DNA from: Reyranella aquatilis
GTDB lineage: Bacteria > Pseudomonadota > Alphaproteobacteria > Reyranellales > Reyranellaceae
Length of the DNA: 64,000 bases
Direction: 5' to 3'
Assembly (NCBI RefSeq): GCF_020880995.1
Contig: NZ_JAJISD010000001.1
Span: 806,001-870,000 of the forward strand
In this document: positions 59,282 through 64,000 of the stretch, piece after piece
How positions within the stretch are numbered: the stretch's first letter is position 1
How the letters are laid out: each line of letters begins with the position of its first letter
The notes under the pieces: model-generated
The model's input: only the letters and a program-made list of their open reading frames with translations
Told to the model about the DNA's origin: nothing
Databases searched by the model: none
Position numbers and translations under genes: made by a program

Positions 59282-60301
59282 ATGTTCAGTCGCAGACATT
59301 TTCTCGCCGGCACGACGGCACTGGGCGGCGCTTCGCTCCTGCCCTCGATCGCCCATGCCAAGGGCAGCGTCGCCGCGGCCATCTACCCGGGCACCTGGGA
59401 GGAGGCGTTCCGCGCCATCGTCGCTCCGGCACTGAAGAAGAAGGACAGTGTCGACCTCGAGCTGCAGCCGCTGTTCGCCGTCGACCAGGTCGCCAAGGCC
59501 AAGGCCGCGCGCGGCGCGCCGCCGTTCGACGCCTTCGTGCTCGACCCGGGCCCGCGCATCACCGCGATCCAGGATGGTCTGTTCGACAAGATCGACATCA
59601 AGAAAATCAGCAATGCTTCCAAGCTGCCGGCCGGCCTCGTGGACGAATGGGGCATCGGCGTCAACGCGCAGGTCGTGGGCATCGCCTACAATCCGAAGAA
59701 GGTGCCCGCCCCCAAGGGTTGGAAGGACCTGTTCACGGATCCCTGGGTATCCCGGCTTGGCATCACGGGCTTCCAGACCACTTTCGGCACGGTGTCCCTG
59801 ATCGAGATCGCCAAGGTGTTCGGCGGCTCGGAGACCAACATCGAGCCGGCGCTCGTCGAGCTCAAGAAGGTGCTGCCGAAGATCGCGGCGGTCGGCCAAC
59901 CGGCGGCCATGCCCGGTCTGTTCCAGCAGGGTCAATGCGACGTGATCTACACCAACACCCAGACCGTTGCGACGCTCAAGGGCCGCGGCGTCGACATCGA
60001 GTTCGTCAAGCCCGAGACCGGTGCCATCACCTTCCTCACCACCCTTCACATCGCCAAGGGCGCCGCCGAAGTCGAGAACGCCTACAAGTACCTCGACATC
60101 GTCGCCGGCAAGGAAGTCCAGGAGGCACTCACCAAGCCGCCGTACAACTTCATCCCGGTCAACAAGGACGTGCCGCTTCCCGACTACCTGCCGATGAAGA
60201 ACCTCGACGAAATGTCCAATTTCGTCCGCCACGACTGGGCGAAGATCAATCCGCTCCGCGCCGGCTGGATCGAGAAGTTCAACAAGGAAATGGCGAAGTG
60301 A
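59282..60301 (+). CDS. ABC substrate-binding protein, PotD type
   Basis: 339 residues. A signal segment (RRHFLAGTTALGGASLLPSIAHA) is followed by SVAAAIYPGTWEEAFRAIV, FDAFVLDPGPRITAIQDG, VGIAYNPKKVPAPKGWKDLF and GQCDVIYTNTQTVATLKGRG, with TGAITFLTTLHIAKGA in the C-lobe. This is family-1/PotD-like. Substrates of such systems include polyamines, amino acids and, in this context, probably a ureide such as allantoin (inferred). Stop overlaps the next start by 4 bp. Confidence 0.88.
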   Translation: MFSRRHFLAGTTALGGASLLPSIAHAKGSVAAAIYPGTWEEAFRAIVAPALKKKDSVDLELQPLFAVDQVAKAKAARGAPPFDAFVLDPGPRITAIQDGLFDKIDIKKISNASKLPAGLVDEWGIGVNAQVVGIAYNPKKVPAPKGWKDLFTDPWVSRLGITGFQTTFGTVSLIEIAKVFGGSETNIEPALVELKKVLPKIAAVGQPAAMPGLFQQGQCDVIYTNTQTVATLKGRGVDIEFVKPETGAITFLTTLHIAKGAAEVENAYKYLDIVAGKEVQEALTKPPYNFIPVNKDVPLPDYLPMKNLDEMSNFVRHDWAKINPLRAGWIEKFNKEMAK

Positions 60302-61137
60302 GGAAGCTAGCGGAGTGGCAGCTCGCGCTGCCGCTCGCGCTGGCCTTTGCATCGATCTTCCTGGCGCCGCTCCTCATGCTGGTCGGCGTCAGCTTCTTCA
60401 ACGACGACAAGATCAGCCAGCCGGGCTTCGGCCAGTGGGCCAAGTTCCTCGGCGATCCCTTCAGCTACAAGGTGATCGCCGACACGATGCTGCTCGGACT
60501 CAAGACCGTCTGCGCCACCATCGTGATCGGCTACCCGCTGGCCCTGATCTATCTCGACGCCTCGCCCCGCCTGCAGAAGGTGCTGATCTTCATCATCGTG
60601 ATGCCGCTGCTGCTTTCCGTGGTCGTCCGCACATTCGCCTGGATCGTCGTGCTCGGCCGCGAGGGAGTCGTGAACACGATTCTGCTTCAACTCGGCATCA
60701 TCTCCGAGCCGCTGCGTCTGCTGCAGACCGAACTCGGCCTCGTGATCTCCCTCACCCAGATCGAAATGCCGCTGATGCTGCTGCCGCTGATCAGCGTTAT
60801 GTCGCGCCTAGATCCGAACCTGCGCGACGCCTCTTCCGCGCTCGGCGCCTCGCGCTGGAGGACCTTGTTCAAGGTGATCGTGCCGCTCAGCATGCCGGGT
60901 CTCGTCGCGGGCTGCCTGCTCGTCTTCGCGAGTTCCACCACCGCATTCATCTCGCAGACCGTGATCGGCGGCGTCCGACTGATCTACCTGCCGCTGCTGA
61001 TCTGGCAGCAGTCTCTGGTGGTCTTCAACTGGCCCTTCGCCGCCGTTGTTTCGCTCACGCTGCTGGTCTCGGTGCTGACCGTGGTGAGCGCACTGTCGTA
61101 TCTCGGACGCCGCACCGGAGGCTATGTCCATGGGTAG
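60298..61137 (+). CDS. ABC transporter permease, PotB type
   Basis: 279 residues from the GTG at 60298, which overlaps the binding-protein stop (GTGA). Six spans begin with LALPLALAFASIFLAPLLMLV. The EAA loop is LRDASSALGASRWRTLFKVIVPLSMPG. The frame is open for 650 bp upstream of this start, but that part is antisense-like noise over the binding-protein gene. Confidence 0.92.
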   Translation: MRKLAEWQLALPLALAFASIFLAPLLMLVGVSFFNDDKISQPGFGQWAKFLGDPFSYKVIADTMLLGLKTVCATIVIGYPLALIYLDASPRLQKVLIFIIVMPLLLSVVVRTFAWIVVLGREGVVNTILLQLGIISEPLRLLQTELGLVISLTQIEMPLMLLPLISVMSRLDPNLRDASSALGASRWRTLFKVIVPLSMPGLVAGCLLVFASSTTAFISQTVIGGVRLIYLPLLIWQQSLVVFNWPFAAVVSLTLLVSVLTVVSALSYLGRRTGGYVHG

Positions 61138-61951
61138 GCGCCGCAGCTTCGCCGACCTCTCTTATGCCCTTGTCATCGGCAGCCTGGCGGCGTTGGCGTT
61201 GCTGATCATCGTCGCACCGGTTGTCATCGTGCTGACGACCTCCTTCACCGAGGGACGATCGCTCAAGTTCCCCCCGACCGGCTTCTCCCTGCAATGGTAC
61301 GAAGCCCTGTTCGATCCATCGAAGTCGAGGCAGATCCATCGCGCCGTCCAGAACTCGCTGGAAGTGGCTGCCTGGTCGACCGGCTTCGGCATCCTGTTCG
61401 GCAGCATGGCGTCGCTCGGGATCGCCCGCAATCGCCACAGGCTGGCGCGGATCGCCGACGGTCTGTTCCTGTCGCCACTGGTCCTGCCGGGCCTCACCTT
61501 CGGCCTCGCGGCGCTGATGTACTTCACACTGATCGGCTTCCGGCCCTCGCTGAACCTGATCATCGCCGGGCACATGATCGTGACTGTCCCGTTCATCCTT
61601 CGCACGACGTCCGCCAGCCTTTCGCAGCTGGATCCCGCCCTGAACGACAGTTCCCAGAGCCTGGGCGCGAGTTGGTTCTACACGCTGCGCCGCGTGACCC
61701 TGCCGCTGATCGCGCCCGGCATCTTCGCCGGCGCGTTCCTCGCCTTCATGGCCTCGATCGACAACGTTCCGGTGTCGCTGTTCCTGTCGACGGCGCGCAC
61801 CGACATGCTGCCCATCCGCATGTGGGGGATGATGGAATCGACGCTCGACCCGCGCATCGCCGCCGTGTCGGGCGTGTTGATCGCCGCGGCCTTCCTGTTG
61901 ATGCTGGTCATGGAATGGACGGTGGGATTGACCCGCCGCATGCGCGATTGA
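61124..61951 (+). CDS. ABC transporter permease, PotC type
   Basis: 275 residues from the ATG at 61124, with GGAGG immediately upstream, overlapping the PotB-type gene by 14 bp. Six spans begin YALVIGSLAALALLIIVAPVVIVL. The EAA loop is LNDSSQSLGASWFYTLRRVTLPLIAPG. It forms the second half of the import channel. Confidence 0.92.
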   Translation: MSMGRRRSFADLSYALVIGSLAALALLIIVAPVVIVLTTSFTEGRSLKFPPTGFSLQWYEALFDPSKSRQIHRAVQNSLEVAAWSTGFGILFGSMASLGIARNRHRLARIADGLFLSPLVLPGLTFGLAALMYFTLIGFRPSLNLIIAGHMIVTVPFILRTTSASLSQLDPALNDSSQSLGASWFYTLRRVTLPLIAPGIFAGAFLAFMASIDNVPVSLFLSTARTDMLPIRMWGMMESTLDPRIAAVSGVLIAAAFLLMLVMEWTVGLTRRMRD

Positions 61952-61961
61952 GGACCCGCCG

Positions 61962-62435
61962 ATGGAACTGATCCCCCAGCCGCTCACCAAGGAAGCCTTC
62001 GCCCCGTTCGGCGACGTGATCGACGTTCCCGACGTGGCCGGCCGCACCTACTACGAGGATGCGCTGGGCAACCTGCGTCCGACGGCCCACGCCAGCCTCT
62101 CGGTCAGCCTGAAGGCCGAGACGCCGGACCGACCGCTGCGCAGCGATTACCTGGAACGCCACGAATTCTCCTCGCAGACCTTCATGCCGCTCGACGTCAG
62201 TCGCTACCTGATCGTGGTGGCGCCGCACGCCGCGACCGGCGGCCCCGATTTCGCGGGCGTGCGGGCCTTCATCGCCACCGGCAAGCAGGGCGTCACATAC
62301 CGGCCCAACACGTGGCACCACGGCCTCACCGTGCTCGACCGTCCTGGCCGCTTTGCCGTCTTCATGTGGCGCGACGGCGGCAAAGGCGACGAGGAGTTCG
62401 TGCCCGTTCCTCCGTTCACCGTCCGCATTCCCTGA
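61962..62435 (+). CDS. allA: Ureidoglycolate lyase (AllA)
   Basis: 157 residues. It splits ureidoglycolate to glyoxylate and urea, the last step of allantoin breakdown. Signatures: PLTKEAFAPFGDVID near the N-terminus, YLERHEFSSQTFMPLDVSRYLIVVAP in the middle, and GVTYRPNTWHHGLTVLD with FAVFMWRDG at the end of the cupin fold. It lies 10 bp after the PotC-type gene. Confidence 0.93.
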   Translation: MELIPQPLTKEAFAPFGDVIDVPDVAGRTYYEDALGNLRPTAHASLSVSLKAETPDRPLRSDYLERHEFSSQTFMPLDVSRYLIVVAPHAATGGPDFAGVRAFIATGKQGVTYRPNTWHHGLTVLDRPGRFAVFMWRDGGKGDEEFVPVPPFTVRIP

Positions 62436-62448
62436 TCCGGAGCCCCAG

Positions 62449-63372
62449 ATGCCCTACGAGGTTCGCCGCGATTTCATCGGCTACGGCGCCAACCCGCCCG
62501 ATCCGAAATGGCCCAACGGGGCGCGCATCGCGGTCAACTTCGTCATGAACTACGAGGAAGGCTCCGAGCCTTCCATCCAGGATGGCGAGGGCCATACCGA
62601 GATCGGCCTCAGCGACGCCGCCGGCATGGGGCAGTCGATCACTGGCCGCGATCTCGCCGCCGAAGGCCTGTTCGAATATGGCAGCCGGGTCGGCTTCTGG
62701 CGGCTGATGCGGCTCTTCCAGGAGCGCGGCCTGCCGATGACGATCTTCGGCTGCGGCCTCGCGATGGAGCGAAATCCCGAGGCCTCGGCCGCCATCGCCG
62801 AGTCGGGCTTCGACGTCTGCTCGCATGGCTGGCGCTGGATCAAGCACTACGAACTCGACGAGGCCACGGAGCGCGAACACATCCGCAAGGCAATTGCCGC
62901 CATCCAGAAGATGACCGGCGAGCGCCCGCTCGGCTGGTACTGCCGCTATGGGCCGGGCGTGAACACGCGGCGTCTCGTCGTCGAGGAAGGCGGCTTCCTC
63001 TACGACAGCGACTATTACGGCGAGGAGCTGCCCTTCTGGGTCACCGTCGACGGCAAGCCGCAGCTCGTCGTGCCCTATTCCGTCACCAACAACGACGGCC
63101 AGTTCGGCGCCTCGATCGGTACGTCGGACCAGTGGTTCTCATTCGTGCGCGATGCGTTCGACATGCTCTACAAGGAGGGCGCGACGCAGCCGAAGATGAT
63201 GTCGATCGGCCTGCACATGCGGCTGATCGGCCATCCCGCGCGCGCCGTCGGCCTGCAGCGCCTGCTCGACCACATCCAGAAACACGAGGGCGTCTGGGTG
63301 ACCCGTCGCCTCGACATCGCCCGTCACTGGATCAAGACCCATCCCTATCCGGGCAAGGGCCTGAATGAGTAG
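62449..63372 (+). CDS. puuE: Allantoinase PuuE
   Basis: 307 residues from the ATG at 62449. A polysaccharide-deacetylase-fold allantoinase of the PuuE type: FIGYGANPPDPKWPNGARIA, MNYEEGSEPS, FDVCSHGWRWIKHYEL, GWYCRYGPGVNTRRLVVEEGG, YDSDYYGEELPFW and SIGLHMRLIGHPARA. PuuE enzymes hydrolyse allantoin to allantoate without the metal site of classical allantoinases. It begins 13 bp after allA. Confidence 0.93.
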   Translation: MPYEVRRDFIGYGANPPDPKWPNGARIAVNFVMNYEEGSEPSIQDGEGHTEIGLSDAAGMGQSITGRDLAAEGLFEYGSRVGFWRLMRLFQERGLPMTIFGCGLAMERNPEASAAIAESGFDVCSHGWRWIKHYELDEATEREHIRKAIAAIQKMTGERPLGWYCRYGPGVNTRRLVVEEGGFLYDSDYYGEELPFWVTVDGKPQLVVPYSVTNNDGQFGASIGTSDQWFSFVRDAFDMLYKEGATQPKMMSIGLHMRLIGHPARAVGLQRLLDHIQKHEGVWVTRRLDIARHWIKTHPYPGKGLNE

Positions 63373-63383
63373 TATCGCGCGTC

Positions 63384-63716
63384 ATGGCAGGCGAGACCAT
63401 CCTGGTACGCGATTGGAGGCAGACCAAGGCGGCGCTGCTGGCCGCGCGCGCCGCGGGCACGGCGCCGGTGCTGCTGACGCCTGAGGATGCCGCCTCGTAC
63501 TACGGCGCGGGCTATCTCGGGGCGCTGCAGCAGCGGGCCCGGGAGGAATTCCCGGATGTTGACTTCACGCTCATCGTCGATTGCGGCGATGCGCCCGGCT
63601 ATGCGCTGGCCTGCCTGCGCGCCGGGGTGCGTACCCTCTCGATGCGCACCTGGAACGACAAGATTGCCGACATCGCCCGTCAGATGGGCGCCGAACTGGT
63701 GAGGAGACCTTCATGA
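63384..63716 (+). CDS. Uncharacterised 110-residue protein between two puuE genes
   Basis: No signal peptide or membrane segment. The sequence suggests a small alpha/beta protein: VLLTPEDAASYYGAGYLGAL, then VDFTLIVDCGDAPGYALACLRAG and VRTLSMRTWNDKIADIARQ. I do not recognise the family. It starts 11 bp after the first puuE stop, and its stop overlaps the next puuE start by 4 bp, so it is tied to ureide breakdown. It could be a small carrier, regulator or accessory subunit. Confidence 0.65.
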   Translation: MAGETILVRDWRQTKAALLAARAAGTAPVLLTPEDAASYYGAGYLGALQQRAREEFPDVDFTLIVDCGDAPGYALACLRAGVRTLSMRTWNDKIADIARQMGAELVRRPS

Positions 63717-64000
63717 GCTGGCAACCGAAACGCGACCTCGTCGGCTACGGCGCCAATCCGCCCGACCCGAAGTGGCCGGGCGGCGCGCGCATCGCCATCA
63801 ACTTCGTCGTGAACTACGAGGAAGGCTCGGAGCCTTCGGTCCAGGATGGCGAGGGCTACACCGAGACCGGCCTCACCGAATCGAGCACCTCCTCGATCGG
63901 CCTGAAGGGCCGCGATCTCGCCGGCGAGGGCATGTTCGAATATGGCAGCCGCGTCGGCTTCTGGCGCATCCACCGAGCCTTCCAGGAACGCGGCCTGCCG
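63713..64000 (+). CDS. Second PuuE-type allantoinase, N-terminal part (3' end outside window)
   Basis: 96 residues visible from the ATG at 63713. RDLVGYGANPPDPKWPGGAR, VVNYEEGSEPSVQDGEG and FEYGSRVGFWRIHRAF align closely with the PuuE gene at 62449 (which has MNYEEGSEPS and FEYGSRVGFWRLMRLF). It is therefore a paralogue in the same operon, cut by the end of the window. It differs in the loop TETGLTESSTSSIGLKGRD. Confidence 0.9.
   Translation, partial: MSWQPKRDLVGYGANPPDPKWPGGARIAINFVVNYEEGSEPSVQDGEGYTETGLTESSTSSIGLKGRDLAGEGMFEYGSRVGFWRIHRAFQERGLP

Noticed and set aside
57998-60352. 784-residue minus-strand frame opposite the PotA/PotD-type genes
   Set aside because: Antisense to two clear transporter genes, without motifs.

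Overview
This window reads as a chromosomal segment of a GC-rich alphaproteobacterium. The evidence is the run yebC-ruvCAB-ybgC-tolQRAB-pal-cpoB-tilS-ftsH-folP-glmM, the pair zapA / 5-formyl-THF cyclo-ligase with a likely 6S RNA between them, and three stand-alone substrate-binding proteins of the ABC_sub_bind type, which are abundant in soil and plant-associated Rhizobiales and Rhodospirillales (Bradyrhizobium or Reyranella-like). The genus cannot be fixed from the sequence alone. There is no phage, insertion sequence, integrase or CRISPR array.

Layout. 1-4.0 kb: the end of an L-threonine aldolase gene, a cytoplasmic BisC/TorA-type molybdenum reductase, hemP with an iron-type palindromic site, and a convergent AraC regulator. 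4.0-15.1 kb: an OprB-like porin, an orphan substrate-binding protein, then a mostly tight plus-strand run of multicopper oxidase, xanthine dehydrogenase-family FAD subunit, a fused [2Fe-2S]/molybdopterin subunit, a membrane-anchored double ABM-domain protein, a methyltransferase, a PhyH dioxygenase and a small exported protein. 15.1-19.2 kb: class II aldolase, an exported S1 serine protease, tRNA-Glu(CUC) and a multi-span membrane protein. 19.2-25.6 kb: a minus-strand sugar-type ABC transporter operon ending in an SDR and a malate/lactate (Ldh_2) dehydrogenase. 25.9-28.3 kb: aminotransferase, a frameshifted DUF2200 gene and an alpha/beta hydrolase. 28.3-42.8 kb: about 14.5 kb of minus-strand housekeeping genes from yebC to thiD. 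42.8-45.4 kb: a candidate small RNA, a YmdB-type phosphoesterase, 5-FCL, 6S RNA, zapA and a coiled-coil gene. 45.6-48.6 kb: tkt-gap.

48.7-55.0 kb holds a fully coupled five-gene minus-strand operon: substrate-binding protein, histidine kinase with two GAF domains, response regulator, response regulator-class III cyclase, and a second substrate-binding protein. No permease or ATPase is present, which suggests sensing rather than transport.

55.1-64.0 kb is a divergent ureide catabolism region. A GntR/FCD regulator and an M20 amidohydrolase face a plus-strand operon with a PuuE-like deacetylase homologue, a PotABCD-type transporter, ureidoglycolate lyase (AllA), a PuuE-type allantoinase, an unknown 110-residue protein and a second PuuE gene cut by the window end. 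Together they could import allantoin or a relative and convert it through allantoate and ureidoglycolate to glyoxylate and urea. Two identical 10-bp palindromes lie 21 bp apart in the divergent promoter and are the likely regulator site.
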